Shown: one piece after another, positions 1 through 10,732 of the stretch | Numbering within the stretch: position 1 is the stretch's first letter | Layout of the letters: each line of letters begins with the position of its first letter | From: Embiotoca jacksoni | Taxonomy: Eukaryota > Chordata > Actinopteri > Embiotocidae | NCBI GenBank assembly: GCA_022577435.1 | Contig: JAKOON010000108.1 | Location: 5,001 to 69,000 of the forward strand | Direction: 5' to 3' | Length of the DNA stretch: 64,000 nt | Position numbers and translations under genes: made by a program | The notes under the pieces: model-generated | The model's input: the letters and a program-made list of their open reading frames with translations, nothing else | Database searches by the model: none | What the model was told of the DNA's origin: nothing

Positions 1-1670
1 TTGGCCCCTAACCCTAACACGGGATAATTTGGCCCCTAACCCTAACCCAGGGGACTTTGGCCCTAACCCTAACCTAGGGGACTTTGGCCCTAACCCTAAC
101 ACGGGATAATTTGGCCCCTAACCCTAACACGGGATAATTTGGCCCTAACCCTAACCCAGGGGACTTTGGCCCTAACCCTAACCTAGGGGACTTTGGCCCT
201 AACCCTAACACGGGATAATTTGGCCCCTAACCCTAACACGGGATAATTTGGCCCCTAACCCTAACACGGGATAATTTGGCCCCTAACCCTAACCTAGGGG
301 ACTTTGGCCCTAACCCTAACCTAGGGGACTTTGGCCCTAACCCTAACACGGGATAATTTGGCCCCTAACCCTAACACGGGAGAATTTGGCCCCTAACCCT
401 AATACGGGATAATTTGGCCCCTAACCCTAGCACGGGATAATTTAATTTGACCCTAACCATAATACGGAATAATTTGGCCCCTAACCATAATACGGAATAA
501 TTTGGCCCCTAACCCTAATACGGGATATAATTTTTTTAAAATAAAAATCAGATCCCTATATTTTTTTAAATAAATTTAAAAAAAATAACAGAAACAGTGG
601 TCCATTGAATTTGAAAATATATTTGGATACCGTAACACATTGGAGAAGTTACGAGGACTAAAATGGGGAGGTACGAAAAATGGCCAACGGAATAGAAGCT
701 CCAAAAAGCCAGGCCCCCGCGCAGAAAGGTACGGTCGACAGACAAACAGTCCATCAGGCAAAGCAGAGTCAGAGGGAAAAAGAAATCCACAGGACTAAGC
801 CAGGGGACCCAAAAAGGGAAGGCAAAACCGATCCGAAGGATAGAGAAAAACCCATAAGACAGAGCAAAGCCGTGGACTGTGACATTTCATGGGGCAAACC
901 GCTGCGCGGGGATAACAGCCAATGGGAGGGAAGCTCCAGAAGCCACGCCCCCACACGACAGGGAGACTCCATAAATAGGAGCAGAGGCAGAGGCCCCCCT
1001 GTCTTCATTCGGTCTGCTGACACAGAGCAAGAAGGAGCTGCTCAGCAAAGCAAAAAAAACACTCGTAGACCGCGAGGGGACCACTTTTCTTTTATTTTAT
1101 TTTATTTTTCTTTCGTGCCTACGCCTGATGAAGACCAAACAGGTCGAAACGTTGCGACAGGCACAGAACAAACCGGTCACATTTATTTTATTTTTTTTCC
1201 TAATGACAATCTAGTCACTTTTTATTTTTATTTCTCCTTTTTTTTCATGCAGGGATCTGTCTCCTCCTGTAACAAAAAAACAAAAAAGACAAAAAAAATC
1301 AGAGAGGAACTAACATTGAACAGGGACAGATGAGCCCAGATTAAAAACACGGAATATGGGAGAGAGGGGTTGGGGTGGGAGTCCTGCCGGAGGATGGACC
1401 GTGCATCTCCTCTCGCCCGTTTACTCGGACGGGAGGATCAGAATACTTCACCTAACCCGCCTGTGCCTCCTCCGGATCACAGGCTCCCATCCCGCCTCTA
1501 CTCCCTCATTTCCGTCCACGTAATCAGGACCACGTAAAATTAATATTTACCTTGATACCAAATTTGATACTTACCTGATTACTAGAATTCGAACCCAAAT
1601 TTATTATATATAACAAACCTAAAATGGATACTTACCTTAAGGCAAAACTGCCTTTTATTTATTTCTCCGA
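1..1670 (+). repeat. A1 unit 1 (left-truncated by window)
   Basis: Starts inside the degenerate telomere-like array. Promoter boxes at 919-977, hammerhead-like motif at 1115-1164, 3' splice-site AG at 1251-1252, tail ending at the CCTAACCC string near 1450-1460, minus-strand splice donors at 1567-1577 and 1628-1637. Confidence 0.95.
1115..1164 (+). ncRNA. Hammerhead-like motif, A1 unit 1
   Basis: Same as the reference; predicted cut after 1153. Confidence 0.6.
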
Positions 1671-2340
1671 ACCCTAACTTGGGATAATTTGGCCCCTAAC
1701 CCTAACTTGGGATAATTTGGCCCCTAACCCTAACACGGGATAATTTGGCCCCTAACTCTTCTCCTAACCCTAACTTGGGATAATTTGGCCCCTAACCCCA
1801 ACTTGGGATAATTTGGCCCCTAACCCTAACACGGGATAATTTGGCCCCTAACCCTAACCCAGGGGACTTTGGCCCTAACCCTAACCTAGGGGACTTTGGC
1901 CCTAACCCTAACACGGGATAATTTGGCCCCTAACCCTAACACGGGATAATTTGGCCCTAACCCTAACCCAGGGGACTTTGGCCCTAACCCTAACCTAGGG
2001 GACTTTGGCCCTAACCCTAACACGGGATAATTTGGCCCCTAACCCTAACACGGGATAATTTGGCCCCTAACCCTAACACGGGATAATTTGGCCCCTAACC
2101 CTAACCTAGGGGACTTTGGCCCTAACCCTAACCTAGGGGACTTTGGCCCTAACCCTAACACGGGATAATTTGGCCCCTAACCCTAACACGGGAGAATTTG
2201 GCCCCTAATCCTAATACGGGATAATTTGGCCCCTAACCCTAGCACGGGATAATTTAATTTGACCCTAACCATAATACGGAATAATTTGGCCCCTAACCAT
2301 AATACGGAATAATTTGGCCCCTAACCCTAATACGGGATAT
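1671..2340 (-). repeat. Degenerate telomere-like minisatellite (reference copy)
   Basis: Tandem 27-28 bp monomers, each carrying two CCCTAA-like repeats on the plus strand plus a spacer of the kind CACGGGATAATTTGGCC or CTAGGGGACTTTGGC. The minus strand reads as TTAGGGTTAGGG blocks. Two or three spacer types are interleaved, and monomers decay toward the linker (CCATAATACGGAATAATT). The same array recurs in every A unit, and a more diverged version precedes the second B element at about 40508-40730. It looks like a captured telomere stretch with variant repeats that became part of the unit. Confidence 0.9.
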
Positions 2341-2380
2341 AATTTTTTTAAAATAAAAATCAGATCCCTATATTTTTTTA

Positions 2381-2386
2381 AATAAA
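2381..2386 (+). promoter_or_regulatory. AATAAA polyadenylation-like signal
   Basis: A canonical hexamer in the AT-rich linker just after the telomere-like array. A transcript starting at the promoter of the preceding unit would reach it after about 1.37 kb. It is present at the same place in every A unit. The surroundings are strongly A/T-rich, so chance occurrence is possible. Confidence 0.35.
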
Positions 2387-2730
2387 TTTAAAAAAAATAA
2401 CAGAAACAGTGGTCCATTGAATTTGAAAATATATTTGGATACCGTAACACATTGGAGAAGTTACGAGGACTAAAATGGGGAGGTACGAAAAATGGCCAAC
2501 GGAATAGAAGCTCCAAAAAGCCAGGCCCCCGCGCAGAAAGGTACGGTCGACAGACAAACAGTCCATCAGGCAAAGCAGAGTCAGAGGGAAAAAGAAATCC
2601 ACAGGACTAAGCCAGGGGACCCAAAAAGGGAAGGCAAAACCGATCCGAAGGATAGAGAAAAACCCATAAGACAGAGCAAAGCCGTGGACTGTGACATTTC
2701 ATGGGGCAAACCGCTGCGCGGGGATAACAG

Positions 2731-2789
2731 CCAATGGGAGGGAAGCTCCAGAAGCCACGCCCCCACACGACAGGGAGACTCCATAAATA
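2731..2789 (+). promoter_or_regulatory. Pol II-like promoter: CCAAT, GC box, TATA-like
   Basis: CCAAT at 2731-2735, a GC-rich CCACGCCCCCAC box at 2755-2766 and ATAAATA at 2783-2789, in the order and spacing of a classical Pol II promoter. A pyrimidine-rich TCTTCATTC near 2813-2822 would place the start about 30-35 bp after the TATA-like box. All 33 A units keep these boxes unchanged. In the B family the TATA-like box reads ATGGGCT and CCAAT reads CCACT, so B copies appear to have lost this promoter. Expression is inferred, not shown. Confidence 0.55.
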
Positions 2790-2926
2790 GGAGCAGAGGC
2801 AGAGGCCCCCCTGTCTTCATTCGGTCTGCTGACACAGAGCAAGAAGGAGCTGCTCAGCAAAGCAAAAAAAACACTCGTAGACCGCGAGGGGACCACTTTT
2901 CTTTTATTTTATTTTATTTTTCTTTC

Positions 2927-2976
2927 GTGCCTACGCCTGATGAAGACCAAACAGGTCGAAACGTTGCGACAGGCAC
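2927..2976 (+). ncRNA. Hammerhead-ribozyme-like motif (reference, type A)
   Basis: Stem I pairs GTGCCT with AGGCAC and CGC with GCG. The core reads CTGATGA, followed by stem II GACC/GGTC closed by AAACA, then GAAA. Helix III is only the palindrome ACGT, followed by U, so the cleavage triplet is GUU, allowed by the NUH rule. The predicted cut is after 2965. Such palindromic, minimal helix III forms are known from small hammerheads tied to Penelope-like elements that act as dimers. One oddity is an extra A between CTGATGA and stem II, which may lower activity. Fold and activity are untested. Confidence 0.6.
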
Positions 2977-3062
2977 AGAACAAACCGGTCACATTTATTT
3001 TATTTTTTTTCCTAATGACAATCTAGTCACTTTTTATTTTTATTTCTCCTTTTTTTTCATGC

Positions 3063-3064
3063 AG
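3063..3064 (+). other. 3' splice-site-like AG (reference unit)
   Basis: A long T-rich tract ending CATGCAG and then GGATCT matches a spliceosomal acceptor. A branch-point-like CCTAATGAC lies about 50 bp upstream. It sits at the position of the B-family acceptor, but no matching plus-strand donor is obvious in A units, so it may be a relic. Confidence 0.4.
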
Positions 3065-3185
3065 GGATCTGTCTCCTCCTGTAACAAAAAAACAAAAAAG
3101 ACAAAAAAAATCAGAGAGGAACTAACATTGAACAGGGACAGATGAGCCCAGATTAAAAACACGGAATATGGGAGAGAGGGGTTGG

Positions 3186-3270
3186 GGTGGGAGTCCTGCC
3201 GGAGGATGGACCGTGCATCTCCTCTCGCCCGTTTACTCGGACGGGAGGATCAGAATACTTCACCTAACCC
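3186..3270 (+). other. Conserved 3' tail module (reference unit)
   Basis: A segment running from GGTGGGAGTCCTG to GGATCAGAATACTTCACCTAACCC. It aligns with the B and C tails (for example about 40297-40378 and 41654-41740), although the preceding exon-like parts differ. Junctions with perfect telomere repeats fall at or next to its end, which makes it a candidate reverse-transcriptase recognition or priming end. Confidence 0.6.
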
Positions 3271-3378
3271 GCCTGTGCCTCCTCCGGATCACAGGCTCCC
3301 ATCCCGCCTCTACTCCCTCATTTCCGTCCACGTAATCAGGACCACGTAAAATTAATATTTACCTTGATACCAAATTTG

Positions 3379-3389
3379 ATACTTACCTG
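3379..3389 (-). other. Minus-strand consensus 5' splice site
   Basis: The plus strand reads ATACTTACCTG, the exact complement of CAG/GTAAGTAT, and therefore identical over 11 bases to the U1 snRNA 5' end. It is read on the G-rich strand, downstream of the TTAGGG-like array. It is present in every complete A unit. Confidence 0.5.
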
Positions 3390-3439
3390 ATTACTAGAAT
3401 TCGAACCCAAATTTATTATATATAACAAACCTAAAATGG

Positions 3440-3449
3440 ATACTTACCT
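3440..3449 (-). other. Second minus-strand 5' splice site
   Basis: The plus strand reads ATACTTACCT, giving AG/GTAAGTAT on the minus strand. It lies 61 bp from the first donor. A third, weaker site (AAG/GTAAATA) lies near 3358-3365. Confidence 0.4.
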
Positions 3450-3450
3450 T

Positions 3451-3466
3451 AAGGCAAAACTGCCTT
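3451..3466 (+). repeat. Small perfect hairpin
   Basis: AAGGCA, loop AAAC, TGCCTT, followed by a T-rich run. It is present in all units just before the telomere-like array. Function unknown. Confidence 0.5.
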
Positions 3467-3482
3467 TTATTTATTTCTCCGA

Positions 3483-5294
3483 ACCCTAACTTGGGATAAT
3501 TTGGCCCCTAACCCTAACTTGGGATAATTTGGCCCCTAACCCTAACACGGGATAATTTGGCCCCTAACTCTTCTCCTAACCCTAACTTGGGATAATTTGG
3601 CCCCTAACCCCAACTTGGGATAATTTGGCCCCTAACCCTAACACGGGATAATTTGGCCCCTAACCCTAACCCAGGGGACTTTGGCCCTAACCCTAACCTA
3701 GGGGACTTTGGCCCTAACCCTAACACGGGATAATTTGGCCCCTAACCCTAACACGGGATAATTTGGCCCTAACCCTAACCCAGGGGACTTTGGCCCTAAC
3801 CCTAACCTAGGGGACTTTGGCCCTAACCCTAACACGGGATAATTTGGCCCCTAACCCTAACACGGGATAATTTGGCCCCTAACCCTAACACGGGATAATT
3901 TGGCCCCTAACCCTAACCTAGGGGACTTTGGCCCTAACCCTAACCTAGGGGACTTTGGCCCTAACCCTAACACGGGATAATTTGGCCCCTAACCCTAACA
4001 CGGGAGAATTTGGCCCCTAACCCTAATACGGGATAATTTGGCCCCTAACCCTAGCACGGGATAATTTAATTTGACCCTAACCATAATACGGAATAATTTG
4101 GCCCCTAACCATAATACGGAATAATTTGGCCCCTAACCCTAATACGGGATATAATTTTTTTAAAATAAAAATCAGATCCCTATATTTTTTTAAATAAATT
4201 TAAAAAAAATAACAGAAACAGTGGTCCATTGAATTTGAAAATATATTTGGATACCGTAACACATTGGAGAAGTTACGAGGACTAAAATGGGGAGGTACGA
4301 AAAATGGCCAACGGAATAGAAGCTCCAAAAAGCCAGGCCCCCGCGCAGAAAGGTACGGTCGACAGACAAACAGTCCATCAGGCAAAGCAGAGTCAGAGGG
4401 AAAAAGAAATCCACAGGACTAAGCCAGGGGACCCAAAAAGGGAAGGCAAAACCGATCCGAAGGATAGAGAAAAACCCATAAGACAGAGCAAAGCCGTGGA
4501 CTGTGACATTTCATGGGGCAAACCGCTGCGCGGGGATAACAGCCAATGGGAGGGAAGCTCCAGAAGCCACGCCCCCACACGACAGGGAGACTCCATAAAT
4601 AGGAGCAGAGGCAGAGGCCCCCCTGTCTTCATTCGGTCTGCTGACACAGAGCAAGAAGGAGCTGCTCAGCAAAGCAAAAAAAACACTCGTAGACCGCGAG
4701 GGGACCACTTTTCTTTTATTTTATTTTATTTTTCTTTCGTGCCTACGCCTGATGAAGACCAAACAGGTCGAAACGTTGCGACAGGCACAGAACAAACCGG
4801 TCACATTTATTTTATTTTTTTTCCTAATGACAATCTAGTCACTTTTTATTTTTATTTCTCCTTTTTTTTCATGCAGGGATCTGTCTCCTCCTGTAACAAA
4901 AAAACAAAAAAGACAAAAAAAATCAGAGAGGAACTAACATTGAACAGGGACAGATGAGCCCAGATTAAAAACACGGAATATGGGAGAGAGGGGTTGGGGT
5001 GGGAGTCCTGCCGGAGGATGGACCGTGCATCTCCTCTCGCCCGTTTACTCGGACGGGAGGATCAGAATACTTCACCTAACCCGCCTGTGCCTCCTCCGGA
5101 TCACAGGCTCCCATCCCGCCTCTACTCCCTCATTTCCGTCCACGTAATCAGGACCACGTAAAATTAATATTTACCTTGATACCAAATTTGATACTTACCT
5201 GATTACTAGAATTCGAACCCAAATTTATTATATATAACAAACCTAAAATGGATACTTACCTTAAGGCAAAACTGCCTTTTATTTATTTCTCCGA
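3483..5294 (+). repeat. A1 unit 3
   Basis: 1812 bp. Promoter boxes 4543-4601. Confidence 0.95.
4739..4788 (+). ncRNA. Hammerhead-like motif, A1 unit 3
   Basis: Same as the reference; predicted cut after 4777. Confidence 0.6.
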
Positions 5295-7107
5295 ACCCTA
5301 ACTTGGGATAATTTGGCCCCTAACCCTAACTTGGGATAATTTGGCCCCTAACCCTAACACGGGATAATTTGGCCCCTAACTCTTCTCCTAACCCTAACTT
5401 GGGATAATTTGGCCCCTAACCCCAACTTGGGATAATTTGGCCCCTAACCCTAACACGGGATAATTTGGCCCCTAACCCTAACCCAGGGGACTTTGGCCCT
5501 AACCCTAACCTAGGGGACTTTGGCCCTAACCCTAACACGGGATAATTTGGCCCCTAACCCTAACACGGGATAATTTGGCCCTAACCCTAACCCAGGGGAC
5601 TTTGGCCCTAACCCTAACCTAGGGGACTTTGGCCCTAACCCTAACACGGGATAATTTGGCCCCTAACCCTAACACGGGATAATTTGGCCCCTAACCCTAA
5701 CACGGGATAATTTGGCCCCTAACCCTAACCTAGGGGACTTTGGCCCTAACCCTAACCTAGGGGACTTTGGCCCTAACCCTAACACGGGATAATTTGGCCC
5801 CTAACCCTAACACGGGAGAATTTGGCCCCTAACCCTAATACGGGATAATTTGGCCCCTAACCCTAGCACGGGATAATTTAATTTGACCCTAACCATAATA
5901 CGGAATAATTTGGCCCCTAACCATAATACGGAATAATTTGGCCCCTAACCCTAATACGGGATATAATTTTTTTAAAATAAAAATCAGATCCCTATATTTT
6001 TTTAAATAAATTTAAAAAAAATAACAGAAACAGTGGTCCATTGAATTTGAAAATATATTTGGATACCGTAACACATTGGAGAAGTTACGAGGACTAAAAT
6101 GGGGAGGTACGAAAAATGGCCAACGGAATAGAAGCTCCAAAAAGCCAGGCCCCCGCGCAGAAAGGTACGGTCGACAGACAAACAGTCCATCAGGCAAAGC
6201 AGAGTCAGAGGGAAAAAGAAATCCACAGGACTAAGCCAGGGGACCCAAAAAGGGAAGGCAAAACCGATCCGAAGGATAGAGAAAAACCCATAAGACAGAG
6301 CAAAGCCGTGGACTGTGACATTTCATGGGGCAAACCGCTGCGCGGGGATAACAGCCAATGGGAGGGAAGCTCCAGAAGCCACGCCCCCACACGACAGGGA
6401 GACTCCATAAATAGGAGCAGAGGCAGAGGCCCCCCTGTCTTCATTCGGTCTGCTGACACAGAGCAAGAAGGAGCTGCTCAGCAAAGCAAAAAAAACACTC
6501 GTAGACCGCGAGGGGACCACTTTTCTTTTATTTTATTTTATTTTTCTTTCGTGCCTACGCCTGATGAAGACCAAACAGGTCGAAACGTTGCGACAGGCAC
6601 AGAACAAACCGGTCACATTTATTTTATTTTTTTTCCTAATGACAATCTAGTCACTTTTTATTTTTATTTCTCCTTTTTTTTCATGCAGGGATCTGTCTCC
6701 TCCTGTAACAAAAAAACAAAAAAGACAAAAAAAAATCAGAGAGGAACTAACATTGAACAGGGACAGATGAGCCCAGATTAAAAACACGGAATATGGGAGA
6801 GAGGGGTTGGGGTGGGAGTCCTGCCGGAGGATGGACCGTGCATCTCCTCTCGCCCGTTTACTCGGACGGGAGGATCAGAATACTTCACCTAACCCGCCTG
6901 TGCCTCCTCCGGATCACAGGCTCCCATCCCGCCTCTACTCCCTCATTTCCGTCCACGTAATCAGGACCACGTAAAATTAATATTTACCTTGATACCAAAT
7001 TTGATACTTACCTGATTACTAGAATTCGAACCCAAATTTATTATATATAACAAACCTAAAATGGATACTTACCTTAAGGCAAAACTGCCTTTTATTTATT
7101 TCTCCGA
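5295..7107 (+). repeat. A1 unit 4
   Basis: 1813 bp; one extra A in the poly-A run near 6726-6735. Promoter boxes 6355-6413. Confidence 0.95.
6551..6600 (+). ncRNA. Hammerhead-like motif, A1 unit 4
   Basis: Same as the reference; predicted cut after 6589. Confidence 0.6.
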
Positions 7108-8920
7108 ACCCTAACTTGGGATAATTTGGCCCCTAACCCTAACTTGGGATAATTTGGCCCCTAACCCTAACACGGGATAATTTGGCCCCTAACTCTTCTC
7201 CTAACCCTAACTTGGGATAATTTGGCCCCTAACCCCAACTTGGGATAATTTGGCCCCTAACCCTAACACGGGATAATTTGGCCCCTAACCCTAACCCAGG
7301 GGACTTTGGCCCTAACCCTAACCTAGGGGACTTTGGCCCTAACCCTAACACGGGATAATTTGGCCCCTAACCCTAACACGGGATAATTTGGCCCTAACCC
7401 TAACCCAGGGGACTTTGGCCCTAACCCTAACCTAGGGGACTTTGGCCCTAACCCTAACACGGGATAATTTGGCCCCTAACCCTAACACGGGATAATTTGG
7501 CCCCTAACCCTAACACGGGATAATTTGGCCCCTAACCCTAACCTAGGGGACTTTGGCCCTAACCCTAACCTAGGGGACTTTGGCCCTAACCCTAACACGG
7601 GATAATTTGGCCCCTAACCCTAACACGGGAGAATTTGGCCCCTAACCCTAATACGGGATAATTTGGCCCCTAACCCTAGCACGGGATAATTTAATTTGAC
7701 CCTAACCATAATACGGAATAATTTGGCCCCTAACCATAATACGGAATAATTTGGCCCCTAACCCTAATACGGGATATAATTTTTTTAAAATAAAAATCAG
7801 ATCCCTATATTTTTTTAAATAAATTTAAAAAAAATAACAGAAACAGTGGTCCATTGAATTTGAAAATATATTTGGATACCGTAACACATTGGAGAAGTTA
7901 CGAGGACTAAAATGGGGAGGTACGAAAAATGGCCAACGGAATAGAAGCTCCAAAAAGCCAGGCCCCCGCGCAGAAAGGTACGGTCGACAGACAAACAGTC
8001 CATCAGGCAAAGCAGAGTCAGAGGGAAAAAGAAATCCACAGGACTAAGCCAGGGGACCCAAAAAGGGAAGGCAAAACCGATCTGAAGGATAGAGAAAAAC
8101 CCATAAGACAGAGCAAAGCCGTGGACTGTGACATTTCATGGGGCAAACCGCTGCGCGGGGATAACAGCCAATGGGAGGGAAGCTCCAGAAGCCACGCCCC
8201 CACACGACAGGGAGACTCCATAAATAGGAGCAGAGGCAGAGGCCCCCCTGTCTTCATTCGGTCTGCTGACACAGAGCAAGAAGGAGCTGCTCAGCAAAGC
8301 AAAAAAAACACTCGTAGACCGCGAGGGGACCACTTTTCTTTTATTTTATTTTATTTTTCTTTCGTGCCTACGCCTGATGAAGACCAAACAGGTCGAAACG
8401 TTGCGACAGGCACAGAACAAACCGGTCACATTTATTTTATTTTTTTTCCTAATGACAATCTAGTCACTTTTTATTTTTATTTCTCCTTTTTTTTCATGCA
8501 GGGATCTGTCTCCTCCTGTAACAAAAAAACAAAAAAGACAAAAAAAAATCAGAGAGGAACTAACATTGAACAGGGACAGATGAGCCCAGATTAAAAACAC
8601 GGAATATGGGAGAGAGGGGTTGGGGTGGGAGTCCTGCCGGAGGATGGACCGTGCATCTCCTCTCGCCCGTTTACTCGGACGGGAGGATCAGAATACTTCA
8701 CCTAACCCGCCTGTGCCTCCTCCGGATCACAGGCTCCCATCCCGCCTCTACTCCCTCATTTCCGTCCACGTAATCAGGACCACGTAAAATTAATATTTAC
8801 CTTGATACCAAATTTGATACTTACCTGATTACTAGAATTCGAACCCAAATTTATTATATATAACAAACCTAAAATGGATACTTACCTTAAGGCAAAACTG
8901 CCTTTTATTTATTTCTCCGA
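7108..8920 (+). repeat. A1 unit 5
   Basis: 1813 bp; long poly-A form. Private C-to-T change at 8083. Promoter boxes 8168-8226. Confidence 0.95.
8364..8413 (+). ncRNA. Hammerhead-like motif, A1 unit 5
   Basis: Same as the reference; predicted cut after 8402. Confidence 0.6.
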
Positions 8921-10732
8921 ACCCTAACTTGGGATAATTTGGCCCCTAACCCTAACTTGGGATAATTTGGCCCCTAACCCTAACACGGGATAATTTGGCC
9001 CCTAACTCTTCTCCTAACCCTAACTTGGGATAATTTGGCCCCTAACCCCAACTTGGGATAATTTGGCCCCTAACCCTAACACGGGATAATTTGGCCCCTA
9101 ACCCTAACCCAGGGGACTTTGGCCCTAACCCTAACCTAGGGGACTTTGGCCCTAACCCTAACACGGGATAATTTGGCCCCTAACCCTAACACGGGATAAT
9201 TTGGCCCTAACCCTAACCCAGGGGACTTTGGCCCTAACCCTAACCTAGGGGACTTTGGCCCTAACCCTAACACGGGATAATTTGGCCCCTAACCCTAACA
9301 CGGGATAATTTGGCCCCTAACCCTAACACGGGATAATTTGGCCCCTAACCCTAACCTAGGGGACTTTGGCCCTAACCCTAACCTAGGGGACTTTGGCCCT
9401 AACCCTAACACGGGATAATTTGGCCCCTAACCCTAACACGGGAGAATTTGGCCCCTAACCCTAATACGGGATAATTTGGCCCCTAACCCTAGCACGGGAT
9501 AATTTAATTTGACCCTAACCATAATACGGAATAATTTGGCCCCTAACCATAATACGGAATAATTTGGCCCCTAACCCTAATACGGGATATAATTTTTTTA
9601 AAATAAAAATCAGATCCCTATATTTTTTTAAATAAATTTAAAAAAAATAACAGAAACAGTGGTCCATTGAATTTGAAAATATATTTGGATACCGTAACAC
9701 ATTGGAGAAGTTACGAGGACTAAAATGGGGAGGTACGAAAAATGGCCAACGGAATAGAAGCTCCAAAAAGCCAGGCCCCCGCGCAGAAAGGTACGGTCGA
9801 CAGACAAACAGTCCATCAGGCAAAGCAGAGTCAGAGGGAAAAAGAAATCCACAGGACTAAGCCAGGGGACCCAAAAAGGGAAGGCAAAACCGATCCGAAG
9901 GATAGAGAAAAACCCATAAGACAGAGCAAAGCCGTGGACTGTGACATTTCATGGGGCAAACCGCTGCGCGGGGATAACAGCCAATGGGAGGGAAGCTCCA
10001 GAAGCCACGCCCCCACACGACAGGGAGACTCCATAAATAGGAGCAGAGGCAGAGGCCCCCCTGTCTTCATTCGGTCTGCTGACACAGAGCAAGAAGGAGC
10101 TGCTCAGCAAAGCAAAAAAAACACTCGTAGACCGCGAGGGGACCACTTTTCTTTTATTTTATTTTATTTTTCTTTCGTGCCTACGCCTGATGAAGACCAA
10201 ACAGGTCGAAACGTTGCGACAGGCACAGAACAAACCGGTCACATTTATTTTATTTTTTTTCCTAATGACAATCTAGTCACTTTTTATTTTTATTTCTCCT
10301 TTTTTTTCATGCAGGGATCTGTCTCCTCCTGTAACAAAAAAACAAAAAAGACAAAAAAAATCAGAGAGGAACTAACATTGAACAGGGACAGATGAGCCCA
10401 GATTAAAAACACGGAATATGGGAGAGAGGGGTTGGGGTGGGAGTCCTGCCGGAGGATGGACCGTGCATCTCCTCTCGCCCGTTTACTCGGACGGGAGGAT
10501 CAGAATACTTCACCTAACCCGCCTGTGCCTCCTCCGGATCACAGGCTCCCATCCCGCCTCTACTCCCTCATTTCCGTCCACGTAATCAGGACCACGTAAA
10601 ATTAATATTTACCTTGATACCAAATTTGATACTTACCTGATTACTAGAATTCGAACCCAAATTTATTATATATAACAAACCTAAAATGGATACTTACCTT
10701 AAGGCAAAACTGCCTTTTATTTATTTCTCCGA
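8921..10732 (+). repeat. A1 unit 6
   Basis: 1812 bp. Promoter boxes 9981-10039. Confidence 0.95.
10177..10226 (+). ncRNA. Hammerhead-like motif, A1 unit 6
   Basis: Same as the reference; predicted cut after 10215. Confidence 0.6.

Larger units (their letters stand above)
1671..3482 (+). repeat. A1 unit 2 (reference unit)
   Basis: First complete unit, used here as the reference. Order: telomere-like minisatellite 1671-2340; AT-rich linker 2341-2400 with AATAAA at 2381-2386; GC-rich upstream region 2400-2730; promoter boxes 2731-2789; expected start near 2819; hammerhead-like motif 2927-2976; T-rich tract and CAG acceptor to 3064; A-rich exon-like segment; conserved tail about 3186-3270; unit-specific 3' segment 3271-3482. 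It carries a C-to-T change at 2209 that only unit 11 shares. A 217-codon frame runs through promoter and ribozyme alike and is not judged to be a gene. Confidence 0.95.

Noticed and set aside
1..60. Position 1 as the physical chromosome end
   Set aside because: The window opens in degenerate array sequence of a unit, with no long perfect telomere run.
1..535. CRISPR-like regular repeat with spacers
   Set aside because: The repeats are telomeric doublets with only a few recurring spacer types, in a eukaryotic context.
566..1084. Minus-strand frames of 61-84 codons in each unit
   Set aside because: They overlap each other and the plus-strand structures, show no protein similarity I recognise, and are opposite-strand by-products.
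680..1333. A 217-codon plus-strand frame with a good start context, repeated in all A units
   Set aside because: It runs through the upstream GC region, promoter boxes, hammerhead motif and T-rich tract. Its length varies (217, 221, 170, 174, 129) with homopolymer indels, and the product is low-complexity with no recognisable domain. It is open by chance and copied by amplification.
1639..1654. Hairpin plus T run as a bacterial-type terminator
   Set aside because: The stem is only 6 bp, and telomere repeats and splice signals show a eukaryote.
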